Assembly (NCBI RefSeq): GCF_940670765.1
Contig: NZ_CALNVW010000049.1
Coordinates: 124,001 to 188,000 of the forward strand
Length of the DNA: 64,000 bases
Reading direction: 5' to 3'
Origin: Streptomyces sp. A 4/2
GTDB taxonomy: Bacteria > Actinomycetota > Actinomycetes > Streptomycetales > Streptomycetaceae
Positions within the stretch are counted from its first letter, which is position 1, and each line of letters begins with the position of its first letter. Both the position numbers and the translations under genes were made by a program. The notes under the pieces are model-generated. The model had not been told where the DNA came from and made no database searches. It worked only from the letters and a program-made list of their open reading frames with translations. Positions 1 through 8,111 of this stretch are shown piece after piece.

Positions 1-2207
1 CCATTCAGGCGCGTGGCATCGAACACCCGTGGGCCCATCAGGCCGTCGCGGCCGAACACGCACTCGACGGCGAGTCTGTGATCATCGCCACGGGTACTGC
101 TTCGGGCAAATCGCTTGCCTATCTCGCGCCGGTGCTCTCCACCCTCCTCGACGGCTCGGAGGCCCCCAACGGCCGCGGCGCGACCGCGCTCTACCTCGCC
201 CCCACGAAGGCCCTCGCGGCCGACCAGCGGCGCGCTTTCAAGGAGCTCGCGGCACCGCTCGGCCACGGCATCAGACCCGCCGTGTACGACGGGGACACGC
301 CCGTCGAAGAACGCGAATGGGTACGTCAGTTCGCCAACTACGTCCTCACCAATCCGGACATGCTGCACCGCGGAATCCTGCCCTCCCATCCGCGCTGGGC
401 CTCCTTCCTGCGCGCCCTGCGCTTCGTGGTCATCGACGAGTGCCACACCTACCGGGGCGTCTTCGGTTCGCACGTCGCCCAGGTGGTCCGCCGGCTGCGC
501 CGCCTCTGCGCCCGCTACGGCGCCGATCCCGTCTTCCTGCTCGCCTCGGCCACCGCCGCCGAGCCCGCCGTGGCCGCGGGCCGCCTCACCGGCCTGCCGG
601 TCCACGAGGTGGCCGACGACGCCTCTCCGCGCGGCGAACTGGTCTTCGCCCTCTGGGAACCTCCACTCACCGAGTTGCACGGCGAACAGGGCGCACCCGT
701 ACGCCGTACCGCCACCGCCGAAACCGCCGACCTCCTGACCGACCTGACCGTGCAGGGCGTGCGCTCGGTAGCCTTCGTACGCTCCCGGCGCGGCGCCGAA
801 CTCATCGCCCTCATCGCCCAGGAACGCCTCGCCGGGATCGACCGCTCGCTCGCCGGCCGGGTCGCCGCCTACCGGGGCGGCTACCTCCCCGAGGAGCGTC
901 GCGCCCTCGAAGCCGCCCTGCACTCCGGCGAGCTCCTCGGCCTCGCAGCCACCACGGCCCTGGAGCTCGGCATCGACGTCTCCGGTCTCGATGCCGTCGT
1001 CATCGCCGGCTATCCGGGCACCCGGGCATCGCTCTGGCAGCAGGCAGGCCGCGCGGGACGCTCGGGAAGAGGCGCACTCGCCGTTCTGGTGGCCCGTGAC
1101 GACCCACTGGACACCTACCTGGTGCACCACCCTGACGCGCTGTTCAAACAGCCTGTGGAGACCACCGTCCTGGACCCCGACAACCCGTACGTCCTCGCCC
1201 CTCATCTGTGCGCGGCAGCGGCGGAACTGCCGCTCACAGAATCCGATCTGGAACTCTTCGGACCGGCGACCGCCGGGCTCATGCCGCAGCTGGAGACCGC
1301 GAAGCTCCTGCGCCGGCGGGGAAAGTCCTGGTACTGGACCCGGCGGGAGCGGGCCGCCGAACTCACCGATATCCGGGGCGAAGGCGGCAGTCCCGTGCAG
1401 ATCGTCGAGGCGGGGACCGGGCGGCTGCTCGGCACGGTCGACGAAGCGGCTGCCCACACCGCCGTCCACGACGGCGCTGTCCACCTCCACCAGGGACGCA
1501 CCTATCTGGTGAAGCACCTGGACCTGGAGGATTCGGCCGCCCTCGTCGAGGAGGCCAGTCCGCCGTACTCGACCACCGCACGGGACACGACCGCGATCTC
1601 CGTCCTGGAGACCGACACCGAAATCCCGTGGGGTTCCGGGCGGCTCTGTTACGGCTCCGTCGAGGTCACCAACCAGGTCGTCTCCTTCCTGCGCCGCAGA
1701 CTCATCACCGGTGAGGTGCTCGGCGAGTCGAAGCTCGATCTGCCACCGCGCACTCTGCGCACCCGAGCGGTGTGGTGGACGGTCACCGAGGACCAGCTCG
1801 ATGCCGCACGCGTCAACCCGGAACAGCTGGCCGGAGCCCTGCACGCCGCCGAGCACGCCTCCATCGGAATGCTGCCTCTCTTCGCCACCTGCGACCGCTG
1901 GGACATCGGCGGCGTCTCCATTCCGCTGCACCCGGACACCCTGTTGCCCACGGTTTTCGTGTACGACGGCCACCCCGGCGGGGCGGGCTTCGCCGAACGG
2001 GCCTTCCACACGGCCCGTGAGTGGCTCACAGCGACCCGCGAGGCCATCGCCTCCTGCGAGTGCGACGCGGGCTGCCCCTCCTGCATCCAGTCCCCCAAGT
2101 GCGGCAACGGCAACGACCCGTTGCACAAGCGGGGCGCCGTACGCCTGCTCGCGGAACTCCTCCGGGACGCCCCTGGCGAACAGGCCGGGGAATCTGCCGC
2201 CCAATAG
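1..2207 (+). CDS. DEAD/DEAH-box helicase with C-terminal Zn-binding (DUF1998-like) domain, 5' end cut by window
   Basis: Superfamily 2 helicase whose reading frame is already open at the left edge, so the N-terminus lies outside. Visible motifs are Walker A-like GTASGKS, the DECH box (VVIDECHTYRG), motif III (ASAT), and motif VI in QQAGRAGRSGRG. The C-terminus has a cysteine cluster C-x-C-x3-C-x2-C-x5-C (around CPSCIQSPKCGNGN), typical of the YprA/MrfA type of helicases that carry a DUF1998 zinc or Fe-S domain. Family members in Bacillus act in mitomycin-type DNA repair; a repair role here is inferred. The gene is convergent with the Tad-type operon; this helicase/secretion neighbourhood is conserved in actinobacteria. 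No terminator hairpin is obvious between them, and the last TadE-like frame stays open into this gene. Confidence 0.9.
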   Translation, partial: IQARGIEHPWAHQAVAAEHALDGESVIIATGTASGKSLAYLAPVLSTLLDGSEAPNGRGATALYLAPTKALAADQRRAFKELAAPLGHGIRPAVYDGDTPVEEREWVRQFANYVLTNPDMLHRGILPSHPRWASFLRALRFVVIDECHTYRGVFGSHVAQVVRRLRRLCARYGADPVFLLASATAAEPAVAAGRLTGLPVHEVADDASPRGELVFALWEPPLTELHGEQGAPVRRTATAETADLLTDLTVQGVRSVAFVRSRRGAELIALIAQERLAGIDRSLAGRVAAYRGGYLPEERRALEAALHSGELLGLAATTALELGIDVSGLDAVVIAGYPGTRASLWQQAGRAGRSGRGALAVLVARDDPLDTYLVHHPDALFKQPVETTVLDPDNPYVLAPHLCAAAAELPLTESDLELFGPATAGLMPQLETAKLLRRRGKSWYWTRRERAAELTDIRGEGGSPVQIVEAGTGRLLGTVDEAAAHTAVHDGAVHLHQGRTYLVKHLDLEDSAALVEEASPPYSTTARDTTAISVLETDTEIPWGSGRLCYGSVEVTNQVVSFLRRRLITGEVLGESKLDLPPRTLRTRAVWWTVTEDQLDAARVNPEQLAGALHAAEHASIGMLPLFATCDRWDIGGVSIPLHPDTLLPTVFVYDGHPGGAGFAERAFHTAREWLTATREAIASCECDAGCPSCIQSPKCGNGNDPLHKRGAVRLLAELLRDAPGEQAGESAAQ

Positions 2208-2683
2208 ACCGAACGGGTGAATACGCCGGAGGCGGGGGCTGCTTCCCGCACGGGCCCTGCTTCGGCGCCCGGGTCCACCCGGCCGTCCGGACCCGGAGGC
2301 CCCTCCGGAGCCTCCGGTGCCCCTCCGTCCGCCGCATCCGGCGGGCCGGCCCGTGCCCTGATCTCCGGCGTGTACAGACCGAAGCGCGCCTGCGCCGTCA
2401 CATCGGCGATCTCGCCGTTCACCGCACAGCGCACCACGCGGGCCCCCTGCGCCGCGGCCACCTTCACCGCCGCGCCGCAGGCGGAGGCCTGGCCGAGCAG
2501 TGCCCGGTCGGCAGCGGCCAGGGCGGCCAAATCCGCTGCACCACCTGCCCGGTGACGGGCAGCCACGGCCTGTCCCATCGCGAGCAGAGCGGCGAACACC
2601 ACGCACATCGAAGCCGTCGCCATGGCCGCCCACACCGTCGCGAAGCCCTGATCGCCGCACGGGCCCCTGCACAGCCGCCTCAC
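1649..2683 (-). CDS. Rv3654c-like TadE-family protein with an unusually long antisense tail
   Basis: The last gene of the Tad-type operon. The GTG start overlaps the stop of the upstream TadE-like gene as GTGA (2680-2683), with a GGGGGTGAGGA ribosome site just before. The first ~115 residues look like the helicase/secretion-neighbourhood TadE-like family: a hydrophobic pseudopilin-type segment (FATVWAAMATASMCVVFAAL), then AVAARHRAGGAADLAALAAA and a Cys pair. The conserved part ends near LYTPEIRARAGP, about 2330. The frame has no stop there and runs on to 1649 (344 aa), the last 559 nt antisense to the helicase. Family members are usually about 110-150 aa, so the tail may be a lost stop, a sequencing indel or untranslated. 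The pseudopilin-like part is well supported; the C-terminus is not. Confidence 0.6.
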   Translation of the reverse strand: MRRLCRGPCGDQGFATVWAAMATASMCVVFAALLAMGQAVAARHRAGGAADLAALAAADRALLGQASACGAAVKVAAAQGARVVRCAVNGEIADVTAQARFGLYTPEIRARAGPPDAADGGAPEAPEGPPGPDGRVDPGAEAGPVREAAPASGVFTRSVYWAADSPACSPGASRRSSASRRTAPRLCNGSLPLPHLGDWMQEGQPASHSQEAMASRVAVSHSRAVWKARSAKPAPPGWPSYTKTVGNRVSGCSGMETPPMSQRSQVAKRGSIPMEACSAACRAPASCSGLTRAASSWSSVTVHHTARVRRVRGGRSSFDSPSTSPVMSLRRRKETTWLVTSTEP

Positions 2684-3279
2684 CTCCTCACCCCCGCTCC
2701 GGAGTACGTTCGCGCCCACAGCACGGCCGGAGGCCCCGCCCCAGCCTGCTCCGGGGCCCACGGCGTGCGCTGCGGCCGTACCCGGGCCCGCGCGCTCTGC
2801 TCCGACGGATTCGCCTTGCTGTCCGGTTCGCCTCCCTCGTCTCCGGGTTTGCCCGCGCTGTCCCTGACCCCTGGTGTGCCTCCCTCGCGCTTCGTCCCGC
2901 CGCTGTCCTTCGCCCCGCCGTCGCCGGTTGCCCCCACCTCGTCCTCGGCAAGCGCCGCAGCGTCCGCCTCCAGCGTCAGTGCGAGCGCATCCGGCCCCGG
3001 CATCGGAGCTCTCACCCGGACCTGCCACAGCTCCCCCGACCGTCCCAGCGTGATGCGCGCTCCGCGCGGGGCTGCCGACCGTGCCACGGCAAGCGCGACA
3101 GTCTGTGGCTCCGACCTGGCGGCGGCACGTGCGCCCGCTCTCGCCGCGTCCACACACCGAATCTGCGCGGATGCCGCTGTCAGGGCCCAGACCAACGCCA
3201 TCGTGAAGAGCACCAGGGCCGGAATCACCATGGCCGCCTCGGCCGACACCGACCCCCTGTCGGCCTCAGAACTTCGCAT
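2680..3279 (-). CDS. TadE-like minor pseudopilin
   Basis: 199-residue membrane protein starting at ATG 3279 (MRSSEADRGSVSAEAAMVIP). The N-terminus has the TadE hallmark: a short polar leader, Glu in GSVSAEAAMVIPALVLF, and one long transmembrane helix (about residues 12-32), followed by a region rich in Ala and Arg. The last 60 residues are low-complexity Gly/Glu/Lys/Ser. TadE/TadF proteins are minor pilins or assembly factors of tight-adherence pili. The gene overlaps the DUF4244 gene by 14 nt upstream and the next TadE-like gene by 4 nt downstream, so the three are probably translationally coupled. An earlier start exists in the frame but lacks the family N-terminus. Confidence 0.8.
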   Translation of the reverse strand: MRSSEADRGSVSAEAAMVIPALVLFTMALVWALTAASAQIRCVDAARAGARAAARSEPQTVALAVARSAAPRGARITLGRSGELWQVRVRAPMPGPDALALTLEADAAALAEDEVGATGDGGAKDSGGTKREGGTPGVRDSAGKPGDEGGEPDSKANPSEQSARARVRPQRTPWAPEQAGAGPPAVLWARTYSGAGVRR

Positions 3280-3520
3280 TGAGCGCCTTCTCGACCACCG
3301 ATTGCAGTGCGGCGGCGACCGGCCCACTGGTGACCACCTTGTAGAGCACGGCTGCGAACGCACACGCCGCGATCGTTCCCACCGCGTACTCGGACGTGGA
3401 CATCCCTGCGTCCCTGCCTGCCCCACACCTCAGCATGCGCACCCGTGCCCGCGTCCAGTTCCGTACCTGCAGCACGCCCGGCGCACTCAGCGTGTTCCGC
3501 AAGATCTGTACATTCCACAT
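3266..3520 (-). CDS. DUF4244 pilin-like small membrane protein
   Basis: 84-residue protein of the DUF4244 family found in actinobacterial Tad loci. After a basic N-terminal half comes GMSTSEYAVGTIAACAFAAVL, a Flp-pilin-like segment with Glu at position +5 of the hydrophobic helix, then KVVTSGPVAAALQSVVEKAL. This fits a major Flp-type pilin. ATG 3520 is preceded by GGGGGTTGAG, a good ribosome site. The frame is open upstream through the 27-bp tandem repeats, but that part does not look coding. It lies 156 nt downstream of tadC, the only sizeable gap in the operon, so it may have its own promoter or a processing site. Confidence 0.82.
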   Translation of the reverse strand: MWNVQILRNTLSAPGVLQVRNWTRARVRMLRCGAGRDAGMSTSEYAVGTIAACAFAAVLYKVVTSGPVAAALQSVVEKALNAKF

Positions 3521-3587
3521 CTCAACCCCCGTGTTCGTTCGCGTTGTTTGCGCGCTCGTGTCGCTCGCACGACGCGCACCATTCGTT

Positions 3588-3641
3588 GGCTCATGGCTCA
3601 TGGCTCGTGACCTCGGCTCATGGCTCATGGCTCGTGACCTC
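3588..3641. repeat. Two perfect tandem copies of a 27-bp unit
   Basis: Unit begins GGCTCATGGCTCATGGCTCG and ends TGACCTC; copies at 3588-3614 and 3615-3641. Each unit itself contains a doubled GGCTCAT. The repeat fills the spacer between tadC and the DUF4244 pilin-like gene. It has lower GC than its surroundings and contains several in-frame ATG-like triplets on the minus strand. Its function is unknown; slippage or a control role at the pilin gene is possible. Confidence 0.9.
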
Positions 3642-3676
3642 GGGCTCCTGGCTTCGGCCGGCTCGCCTGGCATCGG

Positions 3677-4480
3677 TCAGTTCGCCATGAGCAGGTGGTT
3701 CGCCAGTCCGATCACCACCGGCACCACTCCGACTGCCAGAAACGCGGGCAGGAAGCAGAGACCCACCGGTCCGGTGATCAGTACCCCGGCGCGTCCCGCC
3801 CGGTCCTTGGCGGCTCTGGCCCGTTGGGCCCGGAGCCCCGCCGCGAGCCGGGCCACCGGATCGGCGGCCGGGGCGCCGGTCGACGCGGCCCGCTCCAGAC
3901 AGCGGGCCAGACCGGCTGCTCCCGGTATCGAGCCGAACCGCCCCCAGGCCGCGGCCGGTTCGCCACCGAGTCGCAGTTCTGCCGCTGTCCGGGCCAATGC
4001 ATCACCGACCGGGCCCCCCAGGGATTCCCCGACGGCCTCCGCAGCCTCCCGAGGCCCCGCACCGGACGCGATGCATGCCGTCAGCAACTCTGCGGCAAGC
4101 GGCAGTTCCCGTGTCACCGCCTTCACCAGGGCGTCGTCGGGCCCGGACGGTGTCCGACTTTGCTGCCAGCGCCGCACCCCGTACCCCGCAGCAAGACCGA
4201 TCCCGAAGCCTGTCCATCCGCCGACCAGTACGCACCCGACGGCAACCGCACCCAGCGGTCCGCCCCAGCGGCCGGCCCACGCCCCGTACTCCGGCCGTTT
4301 CCGCGGTGGACCTGACTCCACGGGCAGCAGCGCGGCTGCCCGTCGGCGCGACCGGCGTTCATGTCTCCGCTCGACGCAGACAAAGGCAAGCCGGACAGCT
4401 GCCACCGCACACAGCGCCACCCCCAGGCTGTGGACAACATCGGCGGCCAGGGCGGAACCTGTCGCCGCACCGCCGGTCAT
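3677..4480 (-). CDS. tadC: TadC-like type II/IV secretion inner-membrane protein (T2SSF family)
   Basis: 267 residues from ATG 4480, which overlaps the tadB stop as ATGA (4477-4480). Two N-terminal hydrophobic segments (about residues 10-30 and 55-80) are followed by a cytoplasmic GspF-type domain (around LPLAAELLTACIASGAGPRE, residues 108-127) and a C-terminal TM hairpin (GVLITGPVGLCFLPAFLAVG...). This arrangement matches TadC, the inner-membrane platform partner of TadB in Flp pilus assembly. Length and operon position agree. Confidence in family is high; the exact cargo is inferred. Confidence 0.85.
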   Translation of the reverse strand: MTGGAATGSALAADVVHSLGVALCAVAAVRLAFVCVERRHERRSRRRAAALLPVESGPPRKRPEYGAWAGRWGGPLGAVAVGCVLVGGWTGFGIGLAAGYGVRRWQQSRTPSGPDDALVKAVTRELPLAAELLTACIASGAGPREAAEAVGESLGGPVGDALARTAAELRLGGEPAAAWGRFGSIPGAAGLARCLERAASTGAPAADPVARLAAGLRAQRARAAKDRAGRAGVLITGPVGLCFLPAFLAVGVVPVVIGLANHLLMAN

Positions 4481-5325
4481 TCGTCCTCCCCGGCCCGCAC
4501 GATCCGCCCGGCCCAGAAGATTCCCGCGCCTTCCAGCACTCCGCCCGCCAGCAGACAGCAGAGCCCTGCGGGGGTGTGCAGCAAAGTCCACAGTGGGTCG
4601 GCTCCGAGCGCGGTTCCAAGGAGCAGGCCGCCGATCGGGAGCAGCGCGAGGACCAGCACCGTCGAGCGCGCACCGGCCAGCTCGGCCCGCAGGTCGGCCC
4701 GTTGGTCCCGTTCGGCTCGCAGCGCCCCTTCCAGGCCGTCGAGTCCGGTCGCCAGCCCCGCGCCTCCGTCCACCGACACCCGCCAGCAAGCCGCCACTCC
4801 GACCAAGCCGCCGGCTCCGGGCTCCCGCGCCGCCCGGCGTAACGCTTCGGGCACATCGCCGCCGAACCTCGCTGCCGCCAGCACCGCGGCCTCTGCCCCG
4901 CCCAGAGCCCCCGCCCCCCGGCCGGCAGCCAGTAGCGCCTCCCCCGGCTGCCTCCCAGCCCTCAGCTCACCGGCGACAGACCCGCACATCGCAATCACCG
5001 CATCGGTCCGCCGCAACCGCTCCCGTGCCTGTGCTGCGGCCCGCAATCGCCGTCCCAGCAGCGGGATCGCCAGGACCCCCGCCAGGAGCGGCAGCACCGA
5101 ACTGCCCAGGACGGCGATCACCCCGGCCACCGGCAGACAGAGCCACTCGCGCCTCAGCCGACCGCGCATCCTTCTCCACAGCGAGCCTGCCCACAGCGGT
5201 GCGCGCGCCTCTGCACTGCCCGCAAAAAGCAGCCGTCCCCTGCGCAGCCCGCGCTCCTGTGCCGCCAGCAGCAGCCACAGTGCGGCGCATGTGAAGAGCA
5301 CCGCCAGGGAGGCCGGGGAACTCAC
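4477..5325 (-). CDS. tadB: TadB-like pilus assembly membrane protein (T2SSF family)
   Basis: 282-residue membrane protein. An N-terminal TM (LAVLFTCAALWLLLAA), a TM pair near residues 60-90, then the GspF-like cytoplasmic domain (DAVIAMCGSVAGELRAGRQP, GDVPEALRRAAREPG) and a C-terminal TM pair. This is the usual layout of the TadB platform protein. It overlaps both the TadA/CpaF ATPase gene upstream (4 nt) and tadC downstream (4 nt), a tightly coupled TadA-B-C unit. Confidence 0.85.
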   Translation of the reverse strand: MSSPASLAVLFTCAALWLLLAAQERGLRRGRLLFAGSAEARAPLWAGSLWRRMRGRLRREWLCLPVAGVIAVLGSSVLPLLAGVLAIPLLGRRLRAAAQARERLRRTDAVIAMCGSVAGELRAGRQPGEALLAAGRGAGALGGAEAAVLAAARFGGDVPEALRRAAREPGAGGLVGVAACWRVSVDGGAGLATGLDGLEGALRAERDQRADLRAELAGARSTVLVLALLPIGGLLLGTALGADPLWTLLHTPAGLCCLLAGGVLEGAGIFWAGRIVRAGEDE

Positions 5326-6512
5326 GGCCCACCCCCGATCATCGACCGCAGCCGGGCCCAGCCCGGCCCTTGGGTAAAGCCCTCCATGCCCCAGCGCAGC
5401 GCGGGCACGGTCACCACCAGACCTGCCGGGTCCCGCTCCAGCACATGCATCTCGGCGACTCTGCGCCGCCCGCCCCGGTCCCGGACAAGATGCACCACCA
5501 CTGCCAGCGCAGCAGCCAACTGGCTGTGCAGTGCTGCCCGGTCGAGCCCCGCGGCCGTCCCCAGAGCCTCAAGACGCGCCGGTACATCCACGGCGGCATT
5601 GGCATGAACCGTCCCGCAGCCACCTTCGTGTCCGGTGTTCAGCGCGGCCAGCAGTTCAGTGACCTCCGCCCCTCGCACCTCACCCACCACCAGCCGGTCG
5701 GGACGCATCCGCAGGGCCTGGCGCACCAGGTCCTGCAGAGTCACCCGGCCCGCACCCTCCTGGTTCGGCGGCCGGGACTCCAACCGCACCACGTGCGGAT
5801 GTTCGGGCCGCAGTTCCGAGGAGTCCTCGGCCAGCACAATCCGCTCAGCAGGCCCCACCAACCCCAGTAGGGACGACAGAAGCGTCGTCTTTCCCGTCCC
5901 GGTCCCACCGCTGACCAGAAAGGACAGCCGGGCGTCGATCAGCGCCCGCAGCACCTGGTCGCCGCCCGGCGGGACCGTGCCCGCCGCCACCAGTTCCTCC
6001 AGTGCGAAGGCCTTCGGCCGCACCACCCGCAGCGAGAGGCAGGTCGATCCGACGGCCACCGGCTCCAGCACCGCATGCATCCGTGTCCCGTCAGGCAATC
6101 GCGCGTCCACCCATGGCCGGGCGTCGTCGAGCCGCCGTCCTGCCACCGCCGCGAGCCGTTGCGCCAGCCTGCGCACCGCGGCGGTGTCGGGGAAGACGAC
6201 ATCTGTCAGTTCGAGTCCGCATCCACGGTCCACCCACACCCGGTCAGGAGCGGCCACCAGCACATCGGTCACCGCGGGATCGGCGAGCAGAGCCTCCAGC
6301 CGCCCCGAACCCACCAGCTCCGAGCGCAACTCCTCCGCCGCCCCCAGCACTTCGGTGTCTCCGAGCAGGCGCCCCTGGGCGCGCAGCGCCGCTGCCACCC
6401 GAGCGGGGGTCGGTTCCGCGCCGCTCTCCGCGAGCCGCTGCCGCACGGCGTCGAGGAGGGGCGGGGAGCCTCCCGCGAACTGCGTTCCGCCGGAAGTAGC
6501 CAGCGCGTTCAT
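5322..6512 (-). CDS. tadA: TadA/CpaF secretion ATPase
   Basis: 396-residue ATPase of the GspE/VirB11 superfamily, CpaF subgroup. Walker A is SGGTGTGKTTLL (residues about 202-213), the Asp box is VLAEDSSELRP, the Walker B-like segment is MRPDRLVVGEVRGAE, and the His box is NTGHEGGCGTVHANAA. It would power pilus assembly from the cytoplasmic face of the TadB/TadC platform. The start at 6512 overlaps the TadZ/Ssd-like gene by 4 nt. All motifs look intact, so it should be catalytically competent. Confidence 0.93.
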   Translation of the reverse strand: MNALATSGGTQFAGGSPPLLDAVRQRLAESGAEPTPARVAAALRAQGRLLGDTEVLGAAEELRSELVGSGRLEALLADPAVTDVLVAAPDRVWVDRGCGLELTDVVFPDTAAVRRLAQRLAAVAGRRLDDARPWVDARLPDGTRMHAVLEPVAVGSTCLSLRVVRPKAFALEELVAAGTVPPGGDQVLRALIDARLSFLVSGGTGTGKTTLLSSLLGLVGPAERIVLAEDSSELRPEHPHVVRLESRPPNQEGAGRVTLQDLVRQALRMRPDRLVVGEVRGAEVTELLAALNTGHEGGCGTVHANAAVDVPARLEALGTAAGLDRAALHSQLAAALAVVVHLVRDRGGRRRVAEMHVLERDPAGLVVTVPALRWGMEGFTQGPGWARLRSMIGGGP

Positions 6513-7612
6513 GAGACACCTCCCCCGGCCAGCGCCTGCTCCCAGAACGCGGTACAGAACTTGGCCAGCGGCCCCCGCGTCCGGCTGCCCGGCGGCGTGC
6601 CGCCGGTCTGTGCTTCGAGCAGCCCTTCCTCCACGGGCAGTTCACCCACGAGGGGGAGATCCAGTGCCCGAGCCACCCATTCGCCGTCCAGACCGGATGC
6701 GTACGGCCCCCGCACCACCGCTCGCAGATCCTGGAGAACCATGCCCGCCATCGAGGCCACTCTCGCCGCCGCCGCGACGGCCCGGAGCTCCCCCGGCACC
6801 ACCAGCAGCCCGAGATCGAGCTGGGCCAGGGCCTCGGCAGCCCCCTCGTCCACCCGCCGGGGCAGATCGACGACGACTACGCCTCCTCCCCGGCGCGCTG
6901 CAGCCAGCACGGCCCGCATCGCCTCGGGCGCGATCACCACCGCATCGGACCTGTCCCAGCTGAGGACCTTCAGCCCATGCAGTTCCGGAAGGGATTCCTC
7001 CAGTGCGCTCCCTCCGACCCGCCCTTTCGAACGGGCGAAATCCGGCCACCGTCTGCCCGCCGTGTGCTCGCCACCGAGCAACACATCGAGCCCACCGCCC
7101 AGTGGGTCGCCGTCGATGAGCACGGTGCGCTGTCCGCTCCGGGCCGCGGTGAGCGCCAGCGCACATGCCAGGGTCGATGCCCCGGCCCCGCCCCGCCCAC
7201 CGATCACCCCGACGGTCAGCGCCTGCTGTCCGACCCCTTCGGACACATCGGCAATGCGCTCGACGAGCCAGCCCTCGGCGTCGGGCAGGCGCAGTACATG
7301 GTCGGCGCCGATCTCGACGGCACGCTGCCAGACGGCAGGATCGTCCTGGTCCTTCCCGACGAGGTACACGCCCGCCCTCCTGGCGCTCCCCCGGACACGG
7401 GCCGCCGCATCGTCCCCGACGAGGATCAGTGGTGCACTCTCCCAGCTGCCCTTGCGGTCGGGCACGCCGTGATGAACCTCCGGCTCGGCCCCCGCCGCAG
7501 CGCACAGCCGCAGCAGATCGTCGAGCAGCGCCGCGTCCTCGGTGACAATCAGCGGTCCGCCCCGTCGCTGCCCGGCGACCGGCAGCCGGTCGGGTGTGCT
7601 GGATCCAGCCAC
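6509..7612 (-). CDS. TadZ/CpaE-like septum-site-determining (Ssd) family ATPase
   Basis: First gene of the Tad-type operon, 367 aa, GTG start at 7612 with GGAAG upstream. The N-terminal ~115 residues resemble a receiver-like domain of TadZ/Ssd proteins. A MinD/ParA-like domain follows from about 130: VIGGRGGAGASTLACALA is a deviant Walker A in which the catalytic Lys of GK[ST] is Ala, a known feature of the Rv3660c/Ssd group. Switch-like VLIDGDPLGGGLD and VVVVDLP follow. TadZ proteins place the pilus machine at a cell site; mycobacterial Ssd affects septation. Membership of this group is well supported; the role in this organism is inferred from family and operon. Confidence 0.85.
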   Translation of the reverse strand: MAGSSTPDRLPVAGQRRGGPLIVTEDAALLDDLLRLCAAAGAEPEVHHGVPDRKGSWESAPLILVGDDAAARVRGSARRAGVYLVGKDQDDPAVWQRAVEIGADHVLRLPDAEGWLVERIADVSEGVGQQALTVGVIGGRGGAGASTLACALALTAARSGQRTVLIDGDPLGGGLDVLLGGEHTAGRRWPDFARSKGRVGGSALEESLPELHGLKVLSWDRSDAVVIAPEAMRAVLAAARRGGGVVVVDLPRRVDEGAAEALAQLDLGLLVVPGELRAVAAAARVASMAGMVLQDLRAVVRGPYASGLDGEWVARALDLPLVGELPVEEGLLEAQTGGTPPGSRTRGPLAKFCTAFWEQALAGGGVS

Positions 7613-7871
7613 GTTCTTCCGCCCCCTCTCAGAGTGATTCCTACGAGCCGCGAAGCCGCATCGGACAAGCCGCCGACTTCGCGTTGGGAATCACCGTGCA
7701 GGGATCCGGGAAATTGAGTGGATCTTGCTTCAAAACTGTGGGCAACTCACCGGTTGTGAATATCTCCGCCACTCTTATCGGTGACTTCCGGAGAGGAGTG
7801 CAACCACTACACAGCGTGACGCGTATCTCTGGTGCAAGGCCGTTGCAGCCGAGCAAGGGAGAGGGCCGGAG

Positions 7872-8027
7872 ATGAACACCGAACAGCTGGGGAGCCGGAG
7901 GGCTCAACCGAAAACGTGTCCGGACATGCGACGACCCCAGCCGGGGGGGAGAGCTGGGGTCGTCCCCACGTCCGACTCGGGGGGGGAGGAGCCGGACGGG
8001 GATAACACGGTCGCGAACGATCCGTGA
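7872..8027 (+). CDS. Possible small hydrophilic protein (51 aa), uncertain
   Basis: ATG at 7872 preceded by AGGGAGAGGGCCGGAG, a purine-rich ribosome-site-like stretch. The predicted peptide starts MNTEQLGSRRAQPKTCPDM and ends DNTVANDP. It is hydrophilic, with a Gly/Glu/Asp-rich second half and no membrane segment or known domain. Both G-loop hairpins of this region fall inside the frame. The open frame could be chance in high-GC DNA; the ribosome site and clean TGA are the only support. Confidence 0.25.
   Translation: MNTEQLGSRRAQPKTCPDMRRPQPGGRAGVVPTSDSGGEEPDGDNTVANDP
7931..7997. other. Tandem hairpins with G-run loops
   Basis: First hairpin: ACGACCCCAGC (7931-7941) pairs perfectly with GCTGGGGTCGT (7953-7963), loop containing GGGGGGG. 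Second: GTCCGACTC (7970-7978) pairs 8 of 9 with GAGCCGGAC (7989-7997), loop GGGGGGGG. No T tract follows, so a simple intrinsic terminator is not obvious. Runs of seven and eight G could also form quadruplex structure with neighbouring G runs. Confidence 0.6.
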
Positions 8028-8111
8028 CTTCCATGGTGTACCCGAGAGCCTTCTCAGGCAAACCCACGCGCCGCCGCGTAAGCCGAATGGCGGGCACCTA
8101 TGCTCTGAGTT

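Larger units (their letters stand above)
7613..8111. other. Divergent intergenic region with two G-rich-loop hairpins
   Basis: 499 nt between the minus-strand Tad operon and the plus-strand HAD gene, so it should hold both promoters. It contains one possible 51-codon ORF (7872-8027) and two successive hairpins with poly-G loops (7931-7963 and 7970-7997). Just before the HAD gene, TATGCT at 8099-8104 lies 7 nt ahead of the GTG start, a leaderless promoter layout. Nothing else was recognised. Confidence 0.7.
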
